Shown here: one piece after another, positions 22,398 through 34,861 of the stretch | Layout: each line of letters starts with the position of its first letter | How positions within the stretch are numbered: position 1 is the stretch's first letter | NCBI GenBank assembly: GCA_963682025.1 | Contig: OY821519.1 | Location: 133,711,612-133,775,611, forward strand | Origin: Cordilura impudica | Lineage: Eukaryota; Arthropoda; Insecta; Diptera; Scathophagidae | DNA length: 64,000 nucleotides | Reading direction: 5' to 3' | Translations under genes and position numbers: made by a program | Notes under the pieces: generated by a model | Database searches by the model: none | What the model saw: only the letters and a program-made list of their open reading frames with translations | What the model was told of the DNA's origin: nothing

Positions 22398-23796
22398 AAA
22401 GAGTTTAAAAAATGACTGAATTCATTTTTGTGTACAAAAAAAAAAAATATACAGAATATATTAAAACTTTTTTGTTTTTATGAAATATCTATAACGGTAT
22501 ATATATATATAAATATATTTAAGTTTCTGATTTGATAATAAAAATATTTAATTTTTAATTATTTTATTTTTATTTATCTCGTAGGATTTTCCTTTTTTTT
22601 AATTGCTGTAAGGTGTTATTAAGAACATATTACAACTTAATCAAAATCATAATTGGACATGGTCCATTTTCAATGTGTATCACTGTACACAAATTAAACT
22701 TAATTTTAATGATTTTTTAATGTATTCTGTATATCATTGCATGGTAGAGTAAAATTTTGTTAATTCTTTTGAAGAACACAATACAAATTATGAGGTGAAT
22801 TTCTAAAATTTTAATATTTGTAGAAAAATTTTTAACGAAACGCTCATGTAAAAAATACAAATTTTAGGCCATAATATAAAAAGAAAACCAGTGGTTACCA
22901 GATTTAGGCACCAATTGAAGAACGATGAAATTTTTTTTTTCGGATATGGCACTTTTTCGACCACTTGCTTCACCATGCTTAGTTTGGAGACATTAGCGAT
23001 TTTATGTTCCCCGCTAACAATTATCGCTCAATTTATATGGGGTATTGTAGACACGAGTAGGAGAAAAAATATTTAAAATTTTTCTATTCAACGCTTAGTT
23101 TAGATATAATCGATTTTATGTTCCCTACCAAAATATAACGATTTCCGATCTGACAGTATCAAAAAAAGTTAATCCACTATTCGGATGTTTCATATAGGTG
23201 GAAAATTTCAACCAATTATGGGGTGTGATTTTTTAAGTTTTAGATCTGTCCACAATTCGGATAGAGTGTTTCAAAGAAGGGACAACATTTCAACCACTTG
23301 GTTCAACGAATCTTAGTTTTCGCTATATAACCCATATTATGTACTAATACTCATACTTTGGAAAACATATTTTTTTTAGTGTTAGTGATAAAAAGAAATT
23401 ATTACTTTAATTAGCTCACAGTATTTCGGTTTTTGGATAATAATTTATAAACAACATAACAATTAAGTAGGCGGTTACAAGCTTTTATTTCCTTGTTTTG
23501 TAATACAACTGAGTGAAGCAATATGAAGATCTTACGGAAACATTAAAATATACATTACGTAATTTATTTGATTCATTCTGCTATGAAATTAGCAGTACTC
23601 CTAATTTAACGCTAATTGCTCCTTTTACTGTTGTTTTCCAATAGATAATAAATTATTATTTTCGCTATTTAAGCATCTAGCTTCCATACATATCATTTAA
23701 GAATTTAATTATCTAACCAAAACATTTACAACTTGGCGAGTGTTTATGGGAATAAACAATTTGTAAATATTCCTCTGCCGTTAGATTCAAAACACA
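22398..23796. other. Unassigned AT-rich stretch
   Basis: A 61-codon plus-strand frame at 22891-23076 has no recognised motif. ATTTTATGTTCCC occurs at 22992 and 23112 and again at 43051, hinting at an old unclassified repeat. No gene supported. Confidence 0.3.
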
Positions 23797-24293
23797 ATAA
23801 GTAAGATTGTTAAATTCGGCTGTGCTGAATCTTTTTTATCCTCCACGTCGGTTGTACGTTTATATTAATATCTGGGCTTGTTTATAAGAAATGCAAATAA
23901 AATTCTTTAAGAAGCAACAATTTGATAATAAGATAAACTTAGTACTAAATTATTACAATAAATATACTGAACTTATAACATTTATTAGATATGTCCTCAT
24001 CTGTTTGGATATATCTTGGAACAATGATGCCCGATTTCCCCATTTTCAACACCAATATGCTCGAGATAACGACAATAAAATAAACGGAGTTAATGGTTTA
24101 TTTTGTGAATGAGCGTGATTTAAACAGATAGATGGACAGGCGGTCAGATGGACGGAGAGACCGACAACGCTATATCGAGTTGTTATAAGGATCAAGAATA
24201 TATAGACTTTATTGAGCCGCAAATGCATTTTTCGATGCGTTAAAAACGGAATGACAAACTAATATATACCTTCTGCACAGGGGGTATAAAAAT
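23797..24293 (-). mobile_element. HINE family 2 (different DINE-like repeat)
   Basis: Starts AAGTAAGATTGTTAAATTCG-GCTGTGCTGAAT, has GGACAGGCGGTCAGATGGACGG in the middle, and ends with CGATGCGTTAAAAACGGAAT and ATATACCTTCTGCACAGGGG-GTATAAA. The layout is the same as family 1 but with different sequence. More pieces are at 24625-24832 and 35945-36025. Confidence 0.6.
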
Positions 24294-24384
24294 AGTTTAA
24301 TTGTAAGCAAAATATAGGAAGGTGAGAGAACAAGTCATTGCAAAATCACACAAGAAACACTAAGTACTCAAAACAAAATAAGCA

Positions 24385-24832
24385 CCTAGTGAGGTTACAA
24401 AGAGTTTGTTCCGATGTTTGTAACTACCAAAAATATTTCATGTAGACCCACCTTCTATTATACAGATCGACTAAGAATGGCTTTTTGAACAGATTTAGTG
24501 ATATATCTGTATATCTATCTATCTATCTGTCTGTCCTGTGTGTCCATGTAAACCTTGCAATCAAATGAAAGGTCGCAAATATGAATATATTTGGAAGAAA
24601 TTTAGTATATAAGTTATTACCGACCATAACTCATAAAGTCACAACTCTACCGACTTAAATGGTGTATCTTACGAATGAGCGCGATTTCAACAGACAGACG
24701 GACAGATGGACAGACTGACATCGCTATAAAAATTCGAGTTGTTATAGGGCTCAGGACTATATATACTTTATAAGGTCTCAAATGCATTTTTCGATGCGTT
24801 ACAAACGGAATGACGAACTGATATATACCCTG
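24385..24832. mobile_element. Composite of HINE family 1 (+) and family 2 (-) fragments
   Basis: 24385-24620 is the 5' half of family 1 (GATGTTTGTAACTACC, GTGTGTCCATGTAAACCTTG), in which the GTCC run has become a TATC run. It is joined to 24625-24832, a minus-strand family 2 end (GACAGACGGACAGATGG, CGATGCGTTACAAACGGAAT). Confidence 0.6.
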
Positions 24833-24841
24833 GAGAGTGTA

Positions 24842-25173
24842 ATTAGTTTTAAATAGTATTTCAACTACACGCTGATGCCACTGTCCATAAATTTAGGGAA
24901 TTCAGAAGGTGTACTAAAGTTGACGTCAAATAGTACATATGTGAACATAGAGTGCGTCAAATTGTAGGGGGTCGAAAAAATCTCCAGGGGTTCATAGCGA
25001 TTCTGGTACTATGGTCCATATTTGCCCAACGAACCATACCATTCTATCACTATTCGCTAGCCTTCTTGAAGAGTCTTTTATGACCCTACACGAAGAGTCC
25101 TTCACAACTCCTCTTAAAGGGTCTTTTATTACCCGCTTTTATGATCAGTTTTGACTCATTTTCTAGTCATTTT
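24842..25173. other. Spacer with short local repeats
   Basis: Repeated 'gaagagtcttt'-like pieces at about 25065-25130. No gene. Confidence 0.3.
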
Positions 25174-25953
25174 TTATACCCTATACCACTATGTGGTTTG
25201 GGTATAATGACTTAGTGCTGCTGTTTGTAACTACCAAAAATATTTGACCTACCCCCATCTTTTATTATACCGATCGATTCAGAATCACTTTCAGAGTCGA
25301 TTTAGTGATGTCCATCCGTCCGTCTGTGTGTCCATGTAAACCTTGTAATCAAACTACAGGTCGCAAATATGAATATATTTTGATGAAATTTGGTATGTAA
25401 GCTTTTATCGGCTATAGGATGAAGGCTTGTGCAATTCGGTCCATGTTCAGACCTAGTCCCCATACAAATGACCCCCTATGAAATCGACATAAATTGCCAA
25501 AAGAGCACAATTATCATATAGATATCAGTCAAATTGAGATTGTATGTGTTTATTATATACATTAATCAGTAGTCCAAAAATAATCCCTATAGGAAAATTC
25601 TTAGTCATAGGCGCCATATAGAGCTGCTTCCCGATCTTCACTTAAATCTATCAAAAAACAAAAATATTGCACAGATTTTTGTCAAATTTGGTTTGTATAT
25701 ATTATTTTCAAAACATAAGTGACTTTACCAAATATGTTCAGGGTCGGTCCATTTTTGACCTATTCCCCATATAAATATAGCACCCGATATGAACTTTTTC
25801 ATATTTGCAGCCAAAAAATTTTATAAAAATGCCACTCAAATTTGGTTTATGCTTATTTTCTATATCGAATTAATTGGACAGAATAGATAGGATCTCTAAA
25901 CCATGGTATAGGGTATCGTATTGTCGGCTAGACTGATTAATTTCTTACTTGTT
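25174..25953 (+). mobile_element. HINE family 1, full-length
   Basis: The 5' end TTATACCCTATACCACTATG and 3' end TTTCTTACTTGTT are intact. The palindrome is decayed (GTCGGCTAGACTGATTA). It carries the longer middle form (AGGAAAATTCTTAGTCATAG) that is absent from the young subfamily. Confidence 0.75.
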
Positions 25954-26073
25954 AAGTAATATCTTAATAATTTTAGATTCTTTTTCAGTCGTATTTCTAA
26001 TCGTTTGTATTAAAAATATAAAATATTTAATTAAGGCATATTCTTTCAACAGGTATATATAAAAAGCTATATA

Positions 26074-27305
26074 AAAGGTCCGCCATCTAACGTTTTTTTT
26101 TCAACTGGTGCTTATTTCGTGAATGGTAACACTTAGCTCATGTCTGATTTGACAAACAATTAGTTTTATCCTTCCGCTGAACGCATATGATTGTGTATAC
26201 GCTAGAACAATGCTGGGAAATGTTGCGACATTACTTTGAAAATCATGGTTATGTTGCAGAATGTGTGCGAAAATTGCGTACGGATTTTGGAAGAAGAGAA
26301 GCACCGTCAGCTCCGTATGTTCGTTATTTTGTGAAAAAAGTGAAAGAAACTGGCATCCTCATCGATAAACCAAAGGGTGAAATGCCAAAAACAGTGCGGA
26401 CACCCCAGATTATTGCTGCTGTGGCAGAAAGTGTGCGTGAAGCGCCATCAACATCAATTCACCGTCGTTCTCAAGAATTGAACATTTCGGAGGCATCATT
26501 GAGACGACTTTTGCATAAAGACCTTGGTATGACGCCATACAAAGTCCAATTTGTTCAGGAGTTGAAGCCAACTGACCATCGAATGCGTTTTCGCTTCGCT
26601 AAGTGGGCCTGCGATCGACTTACAGAAGATGCCGATTTTGCCAAAAAAAATCATCTTTTCAGATGAAGCTCATTTTTATCTTGGCGGGTATGTAAACAAG
26701 CAAAATTGTCGCATTTGGGGCACAGAAAACCCGCACGCATACATTGAAAAGCCGATACACCCAAAACGAGTCACTGTTTGGTGCGGATTTTGGTCCAGAG
26801 GCATGTTCCAGTCAATGGCGATCGTTATCGGGCCATGTTGAACGAACTTTTGTTCACAAAAATTGAAGAGGAGGATATTGGCAACATTTGGTTTCAACAG
26901 GACGGCGCTACGTGCCACACAGCCGAAGCTACACTCGATGTTTTGCGCCCTGTTTTTGAAGATCGCACTATCAGCAGCAGAGCTGATGTCGTTTGGCCAC
27001 CTCGGAGCTGCGATTTGACACCGTTGGACTATTATTTGTGGGGTGCCCTCAAAGATAAGTGTTACGCCAACAAGCCAGAGACAATTTACGCTTTAAAGGA
27101 CAATATTCGTGAAGCCATTGGTGAAATACAGCTGCACACAATCGATAATGTGCTTAAAAATTGGACCGATCGTGTAGGCTACTGCATGGCCAGCCGAGGC
27201 AGCCATTTGAATGAAATTATTTTCCATTATTAAGCGGAAGGATTGTACTTTCAAATAAAAGAAGAAATTTGAGATAATATTCAGTAGTTTTTTTGGCGGA
27301 CCCTT
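26074..27305 (+). mobile_element. mariner-type transposon copy 2
   Basis: 1232 bp between TA duplications (26072-26073 and 27306-27307). The ends are AAAGGTCCGCC and GGCGGACCCTT. Same family as 4247-5544, with an internal deletion of about 45 bp and a poly-A frameshift. Confidence 0.9.
26187..27233 (+). pseudogene. mariner-family transposase, broken (copy 2)
   Basis: The N-terminal and middle part is intact from the start codon at 26187 to the A-run at 26641-26650. There eight As replace the seven of copy 1 and shift the frame. The catalytic part continues in the next frame (IIFSDEAHF, GGYVNKQNCRIWG). About 45 bp is then lost at about 26802, removing the strand that reads IGPFFFENEQG in copy 1. 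The rest is open (FQQDGATCH, RSCDLTPLDYYLWG) to the TAA at 27231-27233. The N-terminal DNA-binding half is the best preserved of the three copies. Confidence 0.9.
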
Positions 27306-27307
27306 TA

Positions 27308-28193
27308 TATTAACACAAAAATTATTTACAGAATTATTTTATTTACCTAAAAAGGATTGTATAAATAAAATAACAACAATAATTGTAAAAAATCCATTTG
27401 TACATTAAAATTCTTTAAAAATACATATAGAAAGTTTACTGCATTGGCACAAATTAAATTAATTTTCTTCACTGTCAAAACAATAGATATCAGTTGAATA
27501 ATTTAAATTGTAATCATGAAATACACTTTCATTATTTGGTTGGTTTCGTTCCGTCTGATGCGGAAATTTTGGATTCTTTTTTTAGCAAATCTTATTAATT
27601 GTTTGGCTGAGATTACATCTCTTATTTAAATCTTATTGCTTTGACTTTTATATATTTTAACATATCGCTTTTAAATTAATTCACTCTCCATGATGCGACT
27701 GATATTAATGGACAAAAATTCACAATATTGAAACATTGAACACTTGTTTCAAATATAGTACAAAATTGTCCTGTTATAAAAAAAAAAAAAGAAAAAAAAA
27801 AAAACCGCCAACAAGCAGTTTTTAATCCTCCAGCTTGCACGAAATATTCTTCCGAAATAACGATCGCAGCATTCACATTTCAATCGATTGCTTTATCTAT
27901 TTGGGATTGCATTTGCAATAAATTTGTATTTGCATTAAATCAGCTTTGAAGCGTAAGCGCGGATCATTTACGATTATTTTCTTAACCGCGCATTGGATTA
28001 ATCACTTTTAATCATCAAAAGGGCTTGAAGAAGGCTCAGTAAGGTGATTTTTGTTTTAAAAAGTTCCTCCAAATGCTGACTGGGACTGGGTTTTATATCA
28101 GAACTTACTTAGTATGGTGGTAATATACCCACTGTTTCCTTTTATAAAGGAACATAATCAATTTTCTCTAGTTCAAAATTCATCGCTCGGGTA
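27308..28193. other. Unassigned sequence
   Basis: No recognised gene. A(n) block at 27779-27805. The stretch 27880-28130 has more even composition but no readable domain. Confidence 0.3.
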
Positions 28194-28561
28194 TCTATAA
28201 TATTAATATGCTAGGCGCTTTCTTGTGACCGATGATTTGTTCTACCATTTTATCCTGATTTTGACCAAACACATATTATTTGAAAGGTATTTCTTTTTGG
28301 CCGTTTTGCAGATTTACAGATTTTAAAATTTTTTCCTTTGTTTTGAGTAAATTGCATTTAAAGTTGTTACTAACACATACATAAAATTATACATAGGCTA
28401 TGTGTGCTTTATTAAATTTGTTAATGTGTTTGTTAATGAGTTTTTGTATCTTCATTCACAATAATAATAAACCAGGAAAGTGTTGGTTTGTGAATTGGCT
28501 AAGTTAAAAAATAACGCTGCCTAGAAATTGCACTCGAATTTCGAACGCTGGAATCTGCTAG
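28194..28561 (+). mobile_element. Mini-Helitron copy 3
   Basis: Starts TCTATAATATTAATATGC after A and ends CTGCTAG before T. The 3' hairpin region CACTCGAATTTCGAACG is partly preserved. An orphan 3' end of the same family (TTTCGAGTGCTGG...CTGCTAG) lies at 28850-28882. Confidence 0.8.
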
Positions 28562-29206
28562 TTTATTATTAATGGTTTCAAAAAAGATTGCATTTTATAC
28601 ATCCTGCGTTGAATTGTGAATTACCTAAAATTGATTACTATACCTTTATGCTCTTCTCCTCCATATAAAATAAAATTGTTTATTAACAATCCCATTGAAA
28701 TTTCGCCTGTGTGTTCATCAAATATTTATAATGAAACTTTATGAATTTTATTTAAAAATTCACAACTTAGTGAATTTTATACATATATATAGGTTATGTA
28801 TATATAGGTTAAAAACATTAAAAGAATGAAATTGAATGAAAAAATACATTTACCTACAATTTCGAGTGCTGGGCTCTGCTAGTAATAGCAAATAAACGAG
28901 ACTGTGCTCTTCGAAGGAACAACATAGGCATGCATCTAGGCAGTTTCCTCCACAAATAAGGATTAACTTCGATTAAATAACAGCTGGGCTGCATAAAGTT
29001 AAATTTAGAGGATTTCATTAAAAAATATATCGATGCCGCCTTCATCTATATACGAATAGCAATGAAAGAGTGTGGTATAGAAAAGAGTTTGGAATAAAAT
29101 TAAAAATTAAAACAGATAAACACACCGAAAATTTGTCAGAAATCTCAGCTAAAACCGACAAAAAACAGAAAATAAAAAAAAATATCGTAAACTTTTCCTT
29201 AAATTT
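28562..29206. other. Spacer with orphan mini-Helitron end
   Basis: Apart from the 28850-28882 Helitron end, nothing is recognised. A 63-codon minus-strand frame at 28854-29045 overlaps that end and is not credible as a gene. Confidence 0.35.
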
Positions 29207-29971
29207 TTATACCCTATACCAATATTTGGTCAGTGTATTATGACCTTGTGCTGAGGTTTGTAACAACCGAAAATATTTGACCTAGTCCCATATTTTATCA
29301 TACAGATTGACTCAGAATTACTTTCAGAGTCGATTAAGATATGTCCGTCTGTCCGTTCATTTATCCGTTCGTCCGTCCGTCCGTCTGTGTGTCAATTTAA
29401 ACCTTGTAATCAACTTACAGTTCGCAAGTATAAATGTATTTTTATGGAATTTAATCCATAAATTTCTATCAGCCATAGAATGAGCACTGTTGAAATTGGT
29501 GAAAATAGGTTCAAGTTCAGACCTAGTCCCCATACAAATGAACCTTATGAGATTGACTTGAATTTCCATAAGATCCAAATTATCATATAGATCGTGGTCA
29601 AATTGATTTTGTGTGTATTTATTACATCTACTAATCAGTAGTCTGAAAATAAAGCCTAAGGCAGAATTCTTAGCCATAGCCCCCTATGAAGCTGATTTCC
29701 TTTAATCTTCACTTAGATCTATCTAAAAATAAGTAACCCTACCAAATTGTCAAAATCGGTCTGTTTTTCGACCTTGTCCCCATACAAATATAGCATCCGA
29801 TGTGAACTTTTTCATATCCGAAGGCAAAAAAATTAATAACAATGCTACTCAAATTTGGTTTATGCTTATTTTTTATATCTAATCAGATGGACCTAAAAGA
29901 TAGGGTCTCTACACGCTCGGTATAGGGTATCTTACAGCCGGTCTAGATCGACTATAATTTTCTTGCTTGTT
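29207..29971 (+). mobile_element. HINE family 1, full-length, diverged
   Basis: TTATACCCTATACCAATATT at the 5' end, a GTCC run at 29343-29385, palindrome decayed to GCCGGTCTAGATCGAC, and the 3' end TTTTCTTGCTTGTT. Confidence 0.75.
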
Positions 29972-31195
29972 GATAATAAGAAAAGTTTGTTTTGGATTTT
30001 AAGAACAAATAAAAAAATTGTATCTTAATTTATATTTATCGCTCAGTTGAAAAAAAACACTGTGTTTTTCGGAAAAGGGTCTCAGATCTAAAAACTATCA
30101 AACGCTAACCATGCTGGGTGGGGTAAGTATAGAAAAAATCACAACTGAATATAAAATATTATTATATATTTCCGAAAATTTTAAAATGTGATGGTCATTA
30201 TAGAAAATTATTTTAAACAACCAAAACTACAAATTCTCCTGTACCTGGGGTAAGTGTTGAATTTCTTAAAGCAAAACACGTGCTTGGTGAAAATTATCAA
30301 TTGTATGTTTAGAGAGCGTTCATAAAGAACATGCGCATAAAAGAAAATTTTGAAAAAAAAACGAAACTTAATATTATTGTCCTCTCGTTGAAATTACGAA
30401 GTTAAACTCTCAGTTTGAAAATTTTTACTGAAAGCGACAATAAATAAAATCAAAGTTGAAATGATTTAGTTCTACATCAGATGTTGGAGTTAATGTTTTA
30501 CTTACATATGTTAGAAACCAGCTATGATTTTACGATATTAAATACGTAAATTTTTAATGACTCGCTGGTGAAAGAAATTTTTAATTTTTTATAACATTCT
30601 GATGCTTATGAAATCTTAAATCCAGCATGAATTTACTTGAAATATATTGAGTCATATGTGAGAAAATATCAGAGGACATATGATATGATAGTGAGGATAA
30701 TAATGAAGCATTGATGTGGAAATGCCACATTAGTGTGCGTCATTAAACTTAATGTTATGTTGTATTATTGTATATTACTACTCGTATGTACAGCCTTGAT
30801 GAGTTTTGTGTGTTTTATTCGATTTCTCATTGATGATGTAGTGTCTATTTGCTTTTTTTTTTTAATTTACTTAAGAGGAGTTGCACACACATACACAGAC
30901 ACACAAACACATAGTAAGATAAATTCTTGGCTAACCAAGGAATATTTATTTCTATCATTATGTGGTTATACATCATTGAATGACCCTGACCTATTTTATT
31001 TTTATTGGCCATTTTTTTAGGGTTTTTTCTTTTGTACATTGGTTAGCAATATGTTTTTCTTAATATTTGTTTTATTTTATTAATCGTACATACAATAAAT
31101 TGTTTTGTCCGGTCGAAATAAAAGGATTCAAACTATAAGGGGCAGTTGAACGGAATATCTCGAAGCTAGATATTTTGGTAGATTAAATTTTTTTT
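29972..31195. other. Unassigned AT-rich stretch
   Basis: A hydrophobic 95-codon frame at 30733-31020 arises from T-rich sequence and has no family features. A CA-rich patch lies at 30885-30915. No gene supported. Confidence 0.3.
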
Positions 31196-31455
31196 TATAC
31201 CCTATACCACTATGTGGTTTATACCCAATACCACTATGTGGTTTGGGTATAATGACTTTGTGCTGCTGTTTGTAACTACCAAAAATATTTGACCTAGACC
31301 CATCTTTTATTATCCCGATCGAATCAGAATCACTAACTGATTTAACGATGTCCGTCCGTCCGTCTGTGTGTCCATGTAAACCTTGTAATCAAACTGCAGG
31401 TCGCAAATATAAATATATTTTGATGAAGTTTGGTATATAAGCCTTTATCGGCCTT
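31196..31455 (+). mobile_element. HINE family 1, 5' part with duplicated head
   Basis: The first 24 bp are present twice in tandem (TATACCC..ACTATGTGGTT, then TATACCCAATACCACTATG), followed by the normal 5' half including GTCCGTCCGTCTGTGTGTCC. The copy stops abruptly at the GGCC of TTTATCGGCC and joins a transposase fragment. Confidence 0.7.
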
Positions 31456-31620
31456 ATACGATAGAACAGAGTTTGTTAAATGGAAGCTGATTTTTCGAAC
31501 AAAATCATCGTAAGGAATGAATACCATGTTTCATCTTGATAGCTTCGTTAACCGTCAAAAGTGTCGTATTTAGGGTTTAGAGAAACCACATTTGTGTATC
31601 GAAAAAATAAAGGCGAAAAT
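31456..31620 (+). pseudogene. mariner/Tc1-superfamily transposase scrap
   Basis: One frame reads FVKWKLIFRTKSS, a stop, GMNTMFHLDSFVNRQKCRI, a stop, GLEKPHLCIEK. It aligns with the mariner phrase 'DEAHF.L.G.VN.QNCRIWG.ENPH' of the copies in this window but is clearly diverged, so it comes from a different mariner lineage. The catalytic aspartate region is mutated. Confidence 0.6.
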
Positions 31621-32186
31621 ATCGTAACATACTTGTTAGAGTTTTAATTTCTTTTATTTAATTGAAATTATCTTAAAGCTTACAATAGGAGATAACTGTT
31701 ATGAACTTATGGACCTATTCCGATAAGCCTTGTATTATGTATTTTATAGTGGTTTCTATCACTTTTTGGGAACACCTAGTCCATTTCTGTTTAAAATTTT
31801 TCACATTTTGTGACACTTTTTCGTACTCTGCAACTCCTTTTCACAGTAGGTCATTTTGCAAACAATCCTTAATATAAACTTCGATATTTATAGAGCCCGT
31901 TGTAGCAAATGACTTTACCTCTTTTGGCTCAATTGCAGATTGCTTGCCAAATTTACATACAAATTTTGAGCGGAAAACTGTGAAAAATCTGGAAATCGTC
32001 CACTATATATTCGAAATATTTTTATAACACTCTTTTTGGCCCCACAATATTTTGCAGCGTTAGCTCCAGGAATCTTTAGGATTTTGAAAGTTTTCAAGCC
32101 TGCAGTGGCTTTGACGTTTCTACCGGATATCTTGGGGGCTATTTTCCAAACAAACACAACGTAGTCCTTTGTTTCGGCTTAAGTCT
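31621..32186. other. Unassigned, with an 80-codon minus-strand frame
   Basis: The frame 32157-31915 (starts MFVWKIAPKISGRNVKATAG) is lysine-rich. I do not recognise it. The position next to a transposase scrap suggests transposon origin, but no motif proves it. Confidence 0.3.
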
Positions 32187-33792
32187 CGTTTAGGTGCACC
32201 TCTCCGATCCGTTCCAAATTTTCACCACTCGGTCCACTTCTTAATGCGATTCCAGCAAAATATTTTTTTTTTGGCGGAACCCCATATTTCCAGAGTTATA
32301 GACCTCCAAAATTTTGACATTGATTTCGATATAACTTGAACAATTCCAATCGGACTTTAGCAATATATATATCATATGAAAGCTTATTGAAGTACCTTTA
32401 ATTTGGTATCAAAAAGTTCGAAATCGATTAACCCATTATGGACCAAAATAATTTTCTTTCTTTTTAGGATGCAGTTTTTTGTAAATAATTCATTTTATTT
32501 CAATAAAACGCTATTACAACAACAAAATATATGTTAATTAGTACATTCATAGGATTAACAGCTTTTATTTAAGATATTGTTTGACCTTCTAACCCTTTGT
32601 AATCCGGAGATATTAGGGGTACAACTTTGTATTTTTTATTGCACAAATAACAAAAAACCATAACACTAAAAACAACACTTTCTTACAAAATTCGATTTTA
32701 CAATTCTAACTAGAAATTGAAATTTTTTTTGCTACATACATATTTTGTCCTCTTAACCCCTCCAGGACCGAAGATATTATTGACTTTTAATGAGACTATT
32801 ATGAAAATTTTGTTGGAAAATTCCCTTGTGACGTACGCAGAAAAACTTTATTCAGCGAAGCCACCTGCCGTGTCCCACTGGAGGAGAAAACCCTTAAGCG
32901 CGGCCGCAGGCCGCCACGCAGAAAAACTTTTGTATGCAAAGCCAGATTTCAATACTTAACTTTAGTGTCTCCGGGAAGACATAAGACAAGATAAAGCTAT
33001 CATGGCCTTATCTCACATGGTATTAAAGCATCCCCTCATTTCTTCTCCGCCCTATTATGAAAATTTTGTTGGGAAATTCCCTTGTGACGTACGCAGAAAA
33101 ACTTTATTCAGCGAAGCCACCTGCCGTGTCCTACTGGAGGAGAAAACCCTTAAGCGCGGCCGCAGGCCGCCACGCAGAAAAACTTTAGTATGCGAAGCCA
33201 GATTTCAATACTTAACTTTAGTGTCTCCGGGAAGACATAAGACAAGATAAAGCCATCATGGCCTTATCTCACATGCTATTAAAGCATACCCTCATTTCTT
33301 CTCCGTCCTATTATGAAAATTTTGTTTTAAAAATCACGCGATTTTCATAACCCCCAAATCAATATTAACACTTCAAAAAAACAACAACAATTAAGAGTCA
33401 AAAAGTCATAATAGACACCAAAAAATAGCTTGTGATCCCTACTTTTATTGTAAATGTGCAAATACATACCTTATATACGTAATTTCGTCTGATAATTACA
33501 GCTTTTCACAAAAAACTCTTTACCAAAAATGCACAATCTTGAATAGGTTCACAATGGGTTAAAGGATTTCGAACTTTGAAATAAAGGCAATTTAATAAGC
33601 TTTCAAATGATACATATATTGCTCAAATCCGATAAGAATTATTCAAGTTATATCGAAATCAATGTCAAAACTTTGGAGGTCCATAACTCGGAAAATATGG
33701 GTTTCCGCCAAAAAAAAAATTTTTTTTCTAAATCACCTCAAATACCCCTATTTCCAAAAAAAAAAAAAAAATCGGGGTGGTGCACCTAAACG
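32187..33792. mobile_element. 1.6-kb palindromic element with ~250-bp inverted arms
   Basis: The arms at 32187-32455 and 33545-33792 are inverted copies. The outermost CGTTTAGGTGCACC matches GGTGCACCTAAACG, and the inner TTGACATTGATTTCGATATA matches the reverse of the other arm, with about 80% identity by eye. Between them lie AT-rich sequence and a GC-rich tandem duplication (32797-33326). No transposase is readable. Non-autonomous foldback or long-TIR DNA transposon, superfamily unknown. Confidence 0.65.
32797..33326. repeat. Two tandem 256-bp units, GC-rich
   Basis: Unit 1 is 32797-33052, unit 2 is 33053-33308, and the first 18 bp of a third unit follow to 33326. The units differ at only a handful of positions. 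Each contains GCGCGGCCGCAGGCCGCC and the phrase CGCAGAAAAACTTT twice. Base composition stands out from the flanks. Open frames of 60-80 codons occur but differ between units, so coding is not supported. Confidence 0.85.
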
Positions 33793-34861
33793 ATCTGGAG
33801 CTGGTTTCTAATCAATGGGTAAATGTTGTAGCCGGTGGATCGTAATTAAAAGGAATTCGAACTTTAATATATTTATATATATATTTTATTAACTATTTCT
33901 AAGGAACAAAAAAAGGTCTTAAATTAAATTGTATGTATCTGACAAAGAAAAAAGTAATACCAACATTTATAAATAAAAAATGTAGTGTTGGGTAATACAA
34001 AGTTTTGCAAAACAATAGGGTGTAACAGTAAATTTCTCTGATATTTTAAAATAATATTGAAAACAGTTTCATGGCAAAACTTTGAGTCTTGGGACAACTT
34101 TTTGCAGAAAGTGTTTAATAATTTTAGCACGTACATATATTTAGTCACTCATTTCAATGAAAATCAAATGAATATAGTTTTCATCAGACATAGTAGCTGA
34201 CATACGAGTATTTTTCAAAGATCAAGAAAAAAAGACAATCAAATAATGCCTGCAAAAAAGTTAAATGGAAAAATGTGTGTTAAGATTTTTTTGATTATTG
34301 AATCTAATCAAATTTTGATATATAAAATTGACACTTCTAATTTAACACTAATGGCGTTTTCTTTTCTGAAAAAAAATTACACTTTATAATGGTACTTTTT
34401 ATAATCTTTGCCTCACACTTTAAAGATGTTGCATCTTTAATGGTCAGAATAGAACATAAAATTACAACTATGCAACACTTTTTTAATGAACAGTTGATTT
34501 TGTTGACATTTTTATTCTTGGACACCAAAAAGGAAAAACAAAAATTTTAAAAATAATTGATATTTTCCATATCAATAATTCATTTTAAACAAAACAATAA
34601 AAATTACACTTTTCCTTATTTTTTATTTGTTTCTTGTTTTATCATGTTATTCTCCCCCTCCGATTTTTTAGGGTGCGCAAAATAAAACTTTTTCACATAT
34701 TTATTGTGAGACATTTTTAGAAAAGAACATTTAACCCTTTCGCAAGGTTGACATTTTTTTTAGAAAAGAACACAAAAAGAAAAAAAAGTGCGAAGTGGGA
34801 AAAACTTGTAACATTTTTGCCAGAAAACGCCATAAGATAAATATTTCACGATATACCTTCT
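33793..34861. other. Unassigned AT-rich stretch
   Basis: No gene recognised. Short minus-strand frames lack motifs. Confidence 0.3.

Noticed and set aside
30733..31020. 95-aa hydrophobic frame
   Set aside because: Produced by T-rich, CA-rich low-complexity DNA. No family motif and no conserved neighbour.
31915..32157. 80-codon minus-strand frame as a Tc1 transposase (YVW-like start)
   Set aside because: Only a three-residue resemblance; the rest of the expected VKHGGG region is absent.
32717..33250. Two 80-codon frames in the GC-rich tandem units
   Set aside because: The two nearly identical units are open in different frames, which argues against selection for a protein.
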